Assembly: GCA_015232485.1 (NCBI GenBank)
Contig: JADFZP010000131.1
Span: forward strand, 1-8,108
Source of the DNA: Alphaproteobacteria bacterium
GTDB lineage: Bacteria > Pseudomonadota > Alphaproteobacteria > Rhodospirillales > Magnetospirillaceae
Length of the DNA stretch: 8,108 nt
Reading direction: 5' to 3'
This document shows, piece by piece, positions 1 to 6,291 of this stretch. The notes beneath the pieces are model-generated. The model saw only the letters and a program-made list of their open reading frames with translations. It did not search any database and was not told the origin of the DNA. How positions within the stretch are numbered: position 1 is the first letter of the stretch; every line of letters begins with the position of its first letter. Position numbers and translations under genes: made by a program.

Positions 1-1
1 C

Positions 2-325
2 GCGGCCATCGTGGTCTTCACCTTCGCCTCGAACGCCGCCCTGTTCGGCGAGCATGGCGCCACGGTCGGACCCGTGGTGCTGTCGCTCAATCTGGCCGCC
101 TCGGCGATGGCCTGGGCATCGTCGCGGCTGGCCGGGTTGGACCGCGCCCAGGCGGTCGCGGTGACCCTGGAATGCGGGCTGCAGAACGCGGCGCTCGCCA
201 TCTATGTGGCGGTGGGGCCGCTGGGCGATGTTCGCGTCGCGGTGCCGGCGATCCTTTACGCCGTGGCGATGAACGCCACCGCGCTGGGCGTCATCCTCGC
301 GCGCCGCGGCTTCGCTCGCGCGTGA
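2..325 (+). CDS. BASS/SBF-family transporter, C-terminal part (5' truncated by window)
   Basis: The reading frame is open from the first bases of the window and ends at TGA 323-325, so this is the last ~107 residues of a longer protein. The visible part is hydrophobic, with about three membrane segments: one around VVLSLNLAAS, one around LQNAALAIYVA, and one around VPAILYAVAMNA. The motif ECGLQNAALAI, placed after a short basic loop (LAGLDRAQAV), resembles the conserved 'E-x-G-x-Q-N-x-x-L-A' segment of the bile acid:sodium symporter family. That family moves organic acids or other small solutes, coupled to sodium. The substrate cannot be inferred. The frame continues upstream, so the GTG at 11 is not likely to be the true start. 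It is probably unrelated to nitrous-oxide respiration, and a nos-type regulatory site begins one base after its stop region. Family recognition is from memory of the motif; another 10-TM carrier is the main alternative. Confidence 0.72.
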   Translation, partial: AAIVVFTFASNAALFGEHGATVGPVVLSLNLAASAMAWASSRLAGLDRAQAVAVTLECGLQNAALAIYVAVGPLGDVRVAVPAILYAVAMNATALGVILARRGFARA

Positions 326-326
326 A

Positions 327-340
327 ATGACCATCGTCAA
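327..340 (+). promoter_or_regulatory. Candidate FixK/FNR/NNR-type operator upstream of nosZ
   Basis: The 14 bases ATGAC-CATC-GTCAA match the FixK/FNR-family consensus TTGA(T/C)-N4-(G/A)TCAA at 9 of 10 defined positions; only the first base differs. The site begins two bases after the upstream transporter's stop codon and ends 111 bases before the nosZ ATG. If an activator bound at the class II position (centre -41.5), transcription would start near 375. The matching -10 position, 363-368 (CATGGT), retains the A2 and T6 of TATAAT but only 3 of 6 bases overall. Control of nos genes by FNR/DNR/NNR-like regulators under low oxygen and nitrogen oxides is well known. That this particular site is used is inference. 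Confidence 0.6.
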
Positions 341-451
341 GGTGTTGAACTCCGGCTACCCCCATGGTTGGGCGACCTTACGCTTTTGCGCGGACGGGCG
401 GGGGCTTGAGCCGCGCATGGCGCATAGAGCCAAAACACGAGAGGGGGTTCC

Positions 452-2746
452 ATGATCAGAACGCGCTTGAAGCAGACGGCGGCGGTTGCCGCTTTGCTTG
501 GTATCGGTGCGGTCGTGGCCGGCTCGGCGCAAGCCGAGTCGCTCGACCAGGTGATGAAGCGTCGCAACCTGACGCAGAAGGATCTGCTCAGCGCCGCGAA
601 GACCTACACGCCCACCGGCGGCCGCGACGAGTTCGTGGCGTTCAGCTCGGGCGGCCAGTCCGGGCAGGTCATCGTCTACGGCATTCCGTCGATGCGCATC
701 CTGAAGTACATCGCCGTGTTCACGCCCGAGCCCTGGCAGGGCTATGGCTACGACGAAGAGTCGAAGGCCGTGCTGGCGCAGGGCAGGATCAACGGTCGCG
801 ACATCACCTGGGGCGACACCCACCACCCGGCGATCACCGAGACCAATGGCGATTACGACGGCCAGTGGCTGTTCATCAACGACAAGTCCAGCCCGCGCCT
901 CGCGGTGATCAGCCTGCACGACTTCGAGACCCAGCAGATCGTGGTCAACCCGGTCATGCAGTCCGAGCACGGCGGCGCCTTCGTCACGCCCAACACCGAA
1001 TACGTGATCGAAGCCTCGCAGTACCCGGCTCCGCTGGGCGGCGGCTACGCCCCGCTCGAAGAGTTCAACGAGAAGTACCGCGGCGCGGTGACCTATTGGA
1101 AGTTCGACCGCGAGGCCGGTCGGATCGACCAGTCCAAGTCGTTCTCGATCGAACTGCCGCCCTACAGCCAGGATCTGTCGGACGCCGGCAAGGGCGTCTC
1201 GGACGGCTGGTCCTTCACCAACTCGTTCTGCACCGAGCGTTACGTCGGCGGCATCGAGCGCGGCCGCCCGCCCTTCGAGGCCGGCTGCTCGGCGAACGAC
1301 ACCGATTTCCTGCACGTCTTCAATTGGAAGAAGGCCGAGGAAGTCTACAAGGCCGGCAAGACCACCAAGATCAACGGCCATGACGTGATCACGCTGAAGA
1401 CGGCGGTGGACGAGGGCATCCTGTTCCTGATCCCCGAGCCGAAGAGCCCGCACGGCGTCGACGTCAGCCCCGATGGCAAGTACATCGTGGTCGGCGGCAA
1501 GCTCGACAGCCAAGTCTCGATCTACAGCTTCGACAAGATCCAGGCCTCGATCGCCGCCAAGAAGTTCTCGGGCGTCGACGCTTATGGCGTGCCGATCATC
1601 GATATCAAGGACGCCTTGCACAAGCAGGTCGCCCTGGGCCTCGGGCCGCTTCATACCCAGTATGACGCCAAGCCCTGCATCGCCTATACCTCGCTTTACG
1701 TCGACAGCCAGGTGGCCAAGTACGACTATTGCGAAGGCAAGGTTCTCGACAAGGTCTCGGTGCATTACAACATCGGCCACCTGATGTCGATGGAGGGCGA
1801 TTCGGTCCATCCGAAGGGCAAGTACGTGGTCGCCCTGAACAAGCTGGCGATCGACCGCTTCAATCCGGTCGGCCCGCTGCATCCGCAAAATCACCAGCTC
1901 ATCGACGTCTCGGGCGACAAGATGGAAGTGATTTACGACATGCCGCTGCCGCTCGGCGAGCCGCACTATTCGGTGGCCATCGCCGCCGACAAGCTGAAGC
2001 CGCTGGTCCGCTACAAGTTCGGCACCGACAGCCGCACCGGCAAGCCCTCGCCGGTCGCCACCCGCCCCGGCCAAGAGCGCATCGAGCGCAGCCCCGGCGA
2101 GGTCAAGGTGTTCGGCACGTTGATCCGCTCGCACATCACCCCTGAGATCGTCGAGGTCGAAGAGGGCGACAAGGTCAGCTTCCACCTGACCAACACCGAG
2201 CGGGCCGAGGACGAAGTCCACGGCTTCGCGGTCAGCGGTCACAACGTCAACCTGTCGGTCGAGCCCGGCAAGACCGCCACGGCGGCCTTCACCGCCGATC
2301 GCGCCGGCGTCTACCCGTACTACTGCACCGAGTTCTGCTCGGCGCTGCACCTCGAAATGGAAGGCTACCTGCTCGTCAAGCCGAAGGGCTTGGCCCAGGC
2401 CGCGGCCGTCCAGACCGCCGGTGTGACCTATGCGAAGGCCGACTTCGACAAGCAGTACAAGTCCTGCGTCGACACCCAGGCGGTGATCGACTCGGTCGTG
2501 GGCTACATCACCTCGACCAACTTCAAGGACTTCCCGCAGGTCGTCAGCATGGTCGAGGACGCCACCGACCAGTTGAACTTCGCGGCCGACGCCCGCAAGA
2601 AGGCGGACGAGGCGGCCAAGAAGGAAGATTGGCAGAACGCCACGTTGTGGGCGGGCCAGTGGTGGCAGTACCAGGTCAAGGCGGCCGACATCGGTCTGCG
2701 CGCCAAGACCTTCCTTGAGCAGAATGGTGCGAAGAAGGTCAAGTAA
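452..2746 (+). CDS. nosZ: Nitrous-oxide reductase NosZ, clade II (Sec-exported)
   Basis: This is the periplasmic copper enzyme that reduces N2O to N2, 764 residues long. Residues 1-28 form a signal peptide with likely cleavage at AQA|ES. It has no twin-arginine motif, as expected for clade II, whereas clade I uses Tat. The N-terminal beta-propeller shows the seven likely CuZ histidines: H124 and H125 (DTHH), H173 (SEHGG), H334 (SPHGV), H401 (GPLHT), H443 (IGHLM) and H506 (EPHYS). The C-terminal cupredoxin domain carries the CuA site: H590, C625, E627, C629, H633 and M636 in CTEFCSALHLEM. E627 replaces the Trp usual in clade I. Residues ~645-764 extend past the CuA domain; they look helical and charged and have no CxxCH. 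The ATG at 452 follows GAGGGGG at 441-447. A FixK/FNR-like box lies upstream and a strong hairpin follows the gene. Identification is secure; clade assignment rests on signal type, CuA motif and gene neighbours. Confidence 0.98.
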   Translation: MIRTRLKQTAAVAALLGIGAVVAGSAQAESLDQVMKRRNLTQKDLLSAAKTYTPTGGRDEFVAFSSGGQSGQVIVYGIPSMRILKYIAVFTPEPWQGYGYDEESKAVLAQGRINGRDITWGDTHHPAITETNGDYDGQWLFINDKSSPRLAVISLHDFETQQIVVNPVMQSEHGGAFVTPNTEYVIEASQYPAPLGGGYAPLEEFNEKYRGAVTYWKFDREAGRIDQSKSFSIELPPYSQDLSDAGKGVSDGWSFTNSFCTERYVGGIERGRPPFEAGCSANDTDFLHVFNWKKAEEVYKAGKTTKINGHDVITLKTAVDEGILFLIPEPKSPHGVDVSPDGKYIVVGGKLDSQVSIYSFDKIQASIAAKKFSGVDAYGVPIIDIKDALHKQVALGLGPLHTQYDAKPCIAYTSLYVDSQVAKYDYCEGKVLDKVSVHYNIGHLMSMEGDSVHPKGKYVVALNKLAIDRFNPVGPLHPQNHQLIDVSGDKMEVIYDMPLPLGEPHYSVAIAADKLKPLVRYKFGTDSRTGKPSPVATRPGQERIERSPGEVKVFGTLIRSHITPEIVEVEEGDKVSFHLTNTERAEDEVHGFAVSGHNVNLSVEPGKTATAAFTADRAGVYPYYCTEFCSALHLEMEGYLLVKPKGLAQAAAVQTAGVTYAKADFDKQYKSCVDTQAVIDSVVGYITSTNFKDFPQVVSMVEDATDQLNFAADARKKADEAAKKEDWQNATLWAGQWWQYQVKAADIGLRAKTFLEQNGAKKVK

Positions 2747-2754
2747 TCCCCTAC

Positions 2755-2788
2755 CGCGGGAGGCGTTTCGGCGCCTCCCGCGCCTTTA
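2755..2788 (+). terminator. Strong intercistronic hairpin after nosZ (terminator or attenuator-like)
   Basis: CGCGGGAGGCG (2755-2765) and CGCCTCCCGCG (2772-2782) pair perfectly over 11 bp around the six-base loop TTTCGG. The hairpin starts nine bases after the nosZ stop. It is followed by CCTTTA, so the U-run is only three bases long. This could act as a partial rho-independent terminator. It could also be a 3' stabilising structure that keeps nosZ mRNA more abundant than the downstream genes. The next gene's ribosome-binding site GAGGAG (2795-2800) lies just beyond and outside the stem. Confidence 0.65.
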
Positions 2789-2808
2789 TCCTTCGAGGAG
2801 TTCTTCAT

Positions 2809-3438
2809 ATGAGAACCGCCGTGTTCCTCGCCGCCGCGATGGCGCTCGCCATGCCGGCGATGGCTCAGGAGGCGCCCCCCGAGGGCAAGTCCCTGTTTTT
2901 GACCAAGACTTGTGTCGCCTGCCACGGCAAGGACGGGTCCAAGGCGATTCTCGGCTATCCGAATCTCGCCGGCTTGGACAAGACCTATCTGCTGACGCAG
3001 ATGAAGGACATCGCCAGCGGCGCGCGGATGTCCGGCAAGGACGAGCGCGGCTACCCGCGCACCCAGGGCATGAAGGACATCATGCATCTGGTCACCGAAG
3101 CCGAGATGACCACCATCGCCGATTGGCTGTCCAAGCTGCCCCCCGCCCCGCTCAAGCCGGGGACCGATGACGCGGCGCGCCTGGAAGCCGGCGCCAAGCT
3201 TTACGACAAGACCAATTGCAAGACGTGCCATGGTCCGCAGGGCACCAAGCCGCTGCCGACCTATTCCCTGATCGCCGGCCAGAAGAAGGCGTATCTGGTT
3301 CAGCAGATGGTCGAGATCCGCGATGGCGTGCGCGCCAACGGCCGGGTCAAGGCCATGGTGCCCAGCGTCAAGAACCTTACCGACGACGACATCGGGCTGC
3401 TGGCCGACTTCCTTTCCTCGGTCCAGGTGAAAAAATGA
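2809..3438 (+). CDS. Diheme cytochrome c (c4/c553-like), probable electron carrier to NosZ
   Basis: A 209-residue exported protein with a Sec signal (residues 1-19, cleavage AMA|QE) and two class I cytochrome c domains. Heme-binding motifs are CVACH (C35, C38, H39) and CKTCH (C137, C140, H141). Aligning the two domain ends places M88 and M183 at equivalent positions, 95 residues apart, and these are the likely axial ligands; the second is followed by VPSVKNLTDDDI, typical of c4/c553 folds. The internal repeat implies an ancient domain duplication. The ATG follows GAGGAG at 2795-2800 with 8-base spacing. Placement directly after nosZ suggests that it delivers electrons to CuA in the periplasm, analogous in role to the NosC cytochromes of epsilonproteobacterial clusters, although those are described as monoheme. 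No specific gene symbol is justified. Confidence 0.9.
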   Translation: MRTAVFLAAAMALAMPAMAQEAPPEGKSLFLTKTCVACHGKDGSKAILGYPNLAGLDKTYLLTQMKDIASGARMSGKDERGYPRTQGMKDIMHLVTEAEMTTIADWLSKLPPAPLKPGTDDAARLEAGAKLYDKTNCKTCHGPQGTKPLPTYSLIAGQKKAYLVQQMVEIRDGVRANGRVKAMVPSVKNLTDDDIGLLADFLSSVQVKK

Positions 3439-3458
3439 TCCAAAGATGGAGCGCATCC

Positions 3459-4199
3459 ATGATGAGCAGAACGTGGTTGGTGGGCGGCGTGGCCGCCCTG
3501 GCCGTCGCGGCGGTGGCGTCGGGCGCCTGGGCGGCCGGCCCGGCGCAACCCCCCAAGTCCGACAAGAAGGTGTGGATGAGCGAGGGCAGCGAGCGGGACG
3601 AGGCCCTGAAGCTCAAGCCCAATCTTGACAACGGCAGGGAGATCTACGAGGTGTGCAGCGCCTGCCACATGCCGGAAGGCTGGGGCTTGGTCGACGGCAC
3701 CTTCCCGCAGGTCGCCGGACAGCACCGCACCGTGCTGATCAAGCAGCTCGAGGACATCCGCGAGGGCAACCGCGACAATCCGACCATGTATCCCTTCGCG
3801 CTGCCGTCGGAAATCGGTGGCGCCCAGGCGGTGACCGACGTCACCGATTACATCGCCAGACTGCCGATGAACCCGAAGAACGGCGTGGGTCCGGGCGACG
3901 ACCTGGAACACGGCAAGAAGCTGTACGCCGACAACTGCACGCGCTGCCACGGCGAGACCGGCGAGGGCGATTCCGAGAAGTTCTTCCCCCGCATCCACGG
4001 CCAGCATTACGCCTATCTCGTCCGCCAGTACCAGTGGATCAAGGAAGGCAAGCGGCGCAACGCCAATCCCGACATGGTCAAGCAGATCCAGCAGTTCACC
4101 GACAAGGACACCAAGGCGGTGCTGGACTACGTCTCCCGCCTGAAGCCGCCAAAGGAATTGACGGCCGAGCCCGGCTGGAAGAATCCCGACTACAAGTGA
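3459..4199 (+). CDS. Second diheme cytochrome c, nos operon electron carrier
   Basis: A 246-residue protein with a Sec signal (MMSRTW, then a hydrophobic stretch, cleavage near AWA|AG at residue 25) and two class I heme domains. Motifs are CSACH (C66, C69, H70) and CTRCH (C160, C163, H164). M110 and M206 are likely axial ligands. The start is ambiguous. ATG 3459 has GGAG (3448-3451) at 7-base spacing and is preferred. ATG 3435 overlaps the preceding stop as ATGA with AGGTGA upstream; it would add 8 residues and still leave a usable signal peptide. Both options imply translational coupling to the first cytochrome. It shares the two-domain plan of its neighbour (GQ-x(4)-YLV after the second heme in both) but differs in loops, so it is probably a diverged paralogue. 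The role as an electron donor to NosZ or a link to NosGH is inferred from position. Confidence 0.88.
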   Translation: MMSRTWLVGGVAALAVAAVASGAWAAGPAQPPKSDKKVWMSEGSERDEALKLKPNLDNGREIYEVCSACHMPEGWGLVDGTFPQVAGQHRTVLIKQLEDIREGNRDNPTMYPFALPSEIGGAQAVTDVTDYIARLPMNPKNGVGPGDDLEHGKKLYADNCTRCHGETGEGDSEKFFPRIHGQHYAYLVRQYQWIKEGKRRNANPDMVKQIQQFTDKDTKAVLDYVSRLKPPKELTAEPGWKNPDYK

Positions 4200-4210
4200 C
4201 GCCATTCACT
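4195..4210 (+). promoter_or_regulatory. Weak candidate CRP/FNR-superfamily palindrome before nosB
   Basis: AGTGA-CGCCAT-TCACT is a perfect inverted repeat with a six-base spacer. It matches the CRP-type consensus TGTGA-N6-TCACA at 8 of 10 positions. The TGA at 4197-4199 is also the stop codon of the second cytochrome gene. A class II promoter driven from here would place its -10 inside the nested repeat at 4217-4288, where no convincing -10 is visible. It is listed because it shares the TGA-N6-TCA core with the sites before nosZ and nosD. Confidence 0.25.
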
Positions 4211-4216
4211 CATGAT

Positions 4217-4288
4217 CGTCATCCCCGCGAAAGCGGGGATCCATGGGTGTCCGAAACCGCATGGATTCCCGCCTTCGCGGGAATGACG
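4217..4288. repeat. Nested inverted repeat (two hairpin units in opposite orientation)
   Basis: Two 30-base units face each other. The left unit (4217-4246) contains ATCCCCGC, loop GAAA, GCGGGGAT. The right unit (4259-4288) contains ATTCCCGC, loop CTTC, GCGGGAAT. One unit matches the reverse complement of the other at 26 of 30 positions. Two of the four differences form a compensated base pair in the 8-bp stem (C-G on the left, T-A on the right), so each hairpin stays perfect. The region can form two small hairpins or one long cruciform. The pattern GTCATTCCCGCG...CGCGGGAATGAC is a dispersed repeat known from many proteobacterial genomes. It lies between the second cytochrome and nosB and may act as a transcript-processing or attenuating element. 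Confidence 0.85.
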
Positions 4289-4320
4289 AAATTATTGGCT
4301 TTGCCTGGAATAAGATTGAG

Positions 4321-5007
4321 ATGAAAAACCCCAACAAGGCCCGCGCGATCGTCTTCCGGGCGCTGACCGTCATCGCCATGGCGCTGCTCGTCGTGGTGTA
4401 TTTCGCGCCGATCTGGTGGGTATCGCTCAAGGCGCCGAACTACCCGCCCGATACGTTTCCGCAAGGCGTGCGCATCCACTTCCACATCACGGGCGTCCAG
4501 AACGGCTGCGAGATCCGCGCCAGCCAGGAAGTCCAGGAAGACGAGGCGCTGGACTGCGTGCACGAGATGAACACCATCAACCATTACATCGGCATGGCGC
4601 CGATCGAGGATGGCGGCAAGATCGAGATCATGCTGGCCCCCTACGCCTTCGGCCTGCTGGGGCTGATGCTGGCCGCCTTCATGGTTTATCGTGGACGGTT
4701 CTGGTGGGTGCTGCCGATGGGCTCGGTCGCCCTGCCGGTCGGGTTCATCGCCGACTACTCGGCTTGGCTTTGGTATTTCGGCCATAGCCTGCACCCGTGG
4801 GGCGCCTTCACCGTCAAGCCCTTCATGCCCACCGTGTTCGGCGAAGGCAAGGTGGCGCAGTTCTCCACCTACTCCTATCCGCATTGGGGCTTCGGGGTGA
4901 TGCTGGTGATTTCGGCGCTGCTGCTGTTCGCCATGCTGCTGCGCTGGCGCCAACTGGGCTCCGAGAGTCGCGGCTCCTTCGCATCGCCGAAATTTGTCCG
5001 GAATTGA
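4321..5007 (+). CDS. nosB: NosB, clade II nos-cluster integral membrane protein
   Basis: A 228-residue polytopic membrane protein. Likely membrane segments are about residues 11-34, 103-123, 127-153 and 189-208. Between the first two lies a hydrophilic loop (~35-102), probably periplasmic, with C63, C79, H53, H55, H81 and H88, including the stretch NTINHYIGM. NosB is found in clade II nos clusters between nosZ/cytochromes and nosD and is required for N2O respiration in Wolinella; its biochemical function is not established. The start at ATG 4321 (MKNPNK) has only a weak upstream purine stretch (GGAATAAGATTGAG). An in-frame ATG at 4243 would add 26 residues, but these are translated from the inverted repeat (they include MDSRLRGNDE), so it is rejected. 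Naming rests on gene order and topology more than on sequence motifs. Confidence 0.8.
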   Translation: MKNPNKARAIVFRALTVIAMALLVVVYFAPIWWVSLKAPNYPPDTFPQGVRIHFHITGVQNGCEIRASQEVQEDEALDCVHEMNTINHYIGMAPIEDGGKIEIMLAPYAFGLLGLMLAAFMVYRGRFWWVLPMGSVALPVGFIADYSAWLWYFGHSLHPWGAFTVKPFMPTVFGEGKVAQFSTYSYPHWGFGVMLVISALLLFAMLLRWRQLGSESRGSFASPKFVRN

Positions 5008-5017
5008 CCGGAATCAA
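5004..5017 (+). promoter_or_regulatory. FNR-family operator upstream of nosD, with candidate -10 at 5040-5045
   Basis: TTGAC-CGGA-ATCAA matches the FNR/FixK consensus TTGA(T/C)-N4-(G/A)TCAA at all ten defined positions. Its first half overlaps the nosB stop codon (TGA 5005-5007). With the activator centred at -41.5, transcription would begin near 5052, and the -10 position 5040-5045 reads GACTAT, keeping A2 and T6 of TATAAT. This would give a ~24-base leader that includes the nosD ribosome-binding site GAAGGG (5063-5068). The site therefore suggests an internal, oxygen- or NO-responsive promoter for nosD and the maturation genes. Use in vivo is inferred. Confidence 0.65.
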
Positions 5018-5075
5018 GTTCGGTACACCGCCATCGCACGACTATGGGCGGACTGGAACGTCGAAGGGTGCGATC

Positions 5076-6287
5076 GTGATCCGGTTTTTATTCGCCGCCT
5101 GCCTTCTGGCCCCCTGGGCCGCCGCCGCCACCCCGCTGCAACCGTTGATCGACGCCGTGCCGGTCGGCGGCCGGCTGGGCCTCGCGGCGGGGATTTATGA
5201 AGGGCCGGCGATCATCACCCAGCCGCTGAGTCTCGAAGGTGGACCGGGCGTGATCGTCGATGGCGGCGGCAAGGGATCGGTGATCGTCGTCAAGACCAAT
5301 GGCGCCACCGTCCAGGGCCTGACGATCCGCAATTCCGGCACGCTGCACGATACGGTCGATTCCGGCATCCAGGTCAGGGGCCGCGGCAACGTGGTCAAAG
5401 ACAACGTGATCGAGAACTGCCTGTTCGGCATCGATCTCCAGCAATCCGACACCAACGTCGTGCGGCGCAACACCATCACCAGCCAGGAAATCGACCTGGG
5501 AGTCCGCGGCGACGCGATCCGCCTGTGGTACAGCAACCGCAACCGTGTCCAGGACAACGTCGTCACCGATTCGCGCGACGTGGTGGTCTGGTATTCGCAT
5601 GAAAACGAGATCAGCGGAAACGACGTGCGCAATGGCCGTTACGGCCTGCACTTCATGTATTCGCACCATAACGTCATCGAGAACAATCACTTCCTGCGCA
5701 ATACGGTTGGTGTCTTCATGATGTTCTCGAACGATCTTGTTATTCGCGGCAACCGCGTCGTCGAGAGCAACGGCCCCTCGGGCCTCGGCATCGGCCTCAA
5801 GGAAACCAGCGGCACGATCATCGAGGGCAACGACATCGTCGGCAACGCCACCGGCCTTTATCTCGACATCTCGCCCTACGATCCGGAATCGGGCAACGAG
5901 GTGAAGGGCAACCGCTTCGCCTTCAATGGAATGGCGATCTTGTTCCACAGCGATTGGGAGGGCAACGCCATTACCGGCAACGACTTCATCGGCAATTTCG
6001 GCCAAGTGATGGTGCGCGGCGGCGGCACGGCGAAACGCCAGGGCTGGGCCGGCAATTACTGGGACGTCTACGAAGGCTTCGACCGCGATCGCGACGGCAC
6101 GGGGGACACCGCCTTCGAGCTGTTCTCCTATGCCGACCGGCTGTGGATGGACGTGCCGCATGCCAGCTTCTTCCGCACCTCTCCGGCCCTCGAAGTGATC
6201 GATTTCCTCGAGCGGCTGGCGCCGTTCTCGCCGCCGCTGTTGCTGCTGCGCGACGAGAAGCCGGCGACCCGCCGGGTCGCGGGGTAG
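5076..6287 (+). CDS. nosD: NosD, periplasmic copper-handling beta-helix protein for NosZ maturation
   Basis: A 403-residue protein: signal peptide at ~1-18 (cleavage AAA|TP), then a right-handed parallel beta-helix (CASH/PbH1 repeats) at about 60-310. Repeated N-x-(I/V)-x-x-N turns are visible, such as NVVKDNVIEN, NVVRRNTI, NEISGNDV, NVIENNHF and NAITGNDF. The tail includes GNYWD (327-330) and a DRDRDGTGD loop, both characteristic of NosD. NosD works with the NosF ATPase and NosY permease to supply or assemble the CuZ centre. Several coils carry His/Met clusters (HENE, HFMYSHHN, VFMMFS; H192, M194, H197, H198, M215, M216), plausible copper contacts by analogy with the NosDFY work. The start is GTG 5076, set by GAAGGG at 5063-5068 with 7-base spacing; it gives a clean signal peptide. 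The frame remains open upstream to 4797 but overlaps nosB and is not coding there. Confidence 0.95.
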   Translation: MIRFLFAACLLAPWAAAATPLQPLIDAVPVGGRLGLAAGIYEGPAIITQPLSLEGGPGVIVDGGGKGSVIVVKTNGATVQGLTIRNSGTLHDTVDSGIQVRGRGNVVKDNVIENCLFGIDLQQSDTNVVRRNTITSQEIDLGVRGDAIRLWYSNRNRVQDNVVTDSRDVVVWYSHENEISGNDVRNGRYGLHFMYSHHNVIENNHFLRNTVGVFMMFSNDLVIRGNRVVESNGPSGLGIGLKETSGTIIEGNDIVGNATGLYLDISPYDPESGNEVKGNRFAFNGMAILFHSDWEGNAITGNDFIGNFGQVMVRGGGTAKRQGWAGNYWDVYEGFDRDRDGTGDTAFELFSYADRLWMDVPHASFFRTSPALEVIDFLERLAPFSPPLLLLRDEKPATRRVAG

Positions 6288-6291
6288 CGCC

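Noticed and set aside
387..417. 7-bp inverted repeat (TGCGCGG / CCGCGCA) in the nosZ leader
   Set aside because: The 17-base loop and GC-rich setting make it unremarkable; no anti-terminator or riboswitch-like architecture was evident.
356..2350. Long minus-strand open frame (664 codons) opposite nosZ
   Set aside because: It is a shadow of codon bias in a high-GC gene: low-complexity Arg/Ala/Asp/Val-rich translation, no domains, and the + strand encodes an unmistakable NosZ.
2462..2475. Possible remnant heme-binding site around C672 of NosZ
   Set aside because: The local sequence SCVDTQ has one cysteine and no following Cys-His, so nothing supports a decayed CxxCH.
4797..5075. Upstream extension of the nosD frame
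   Set aside because: It overlaps nosB, its translation lacks membrane or domain features, and GTG 5076 has a well-spaced ribosome-binding site and gives a proper signal peptide.
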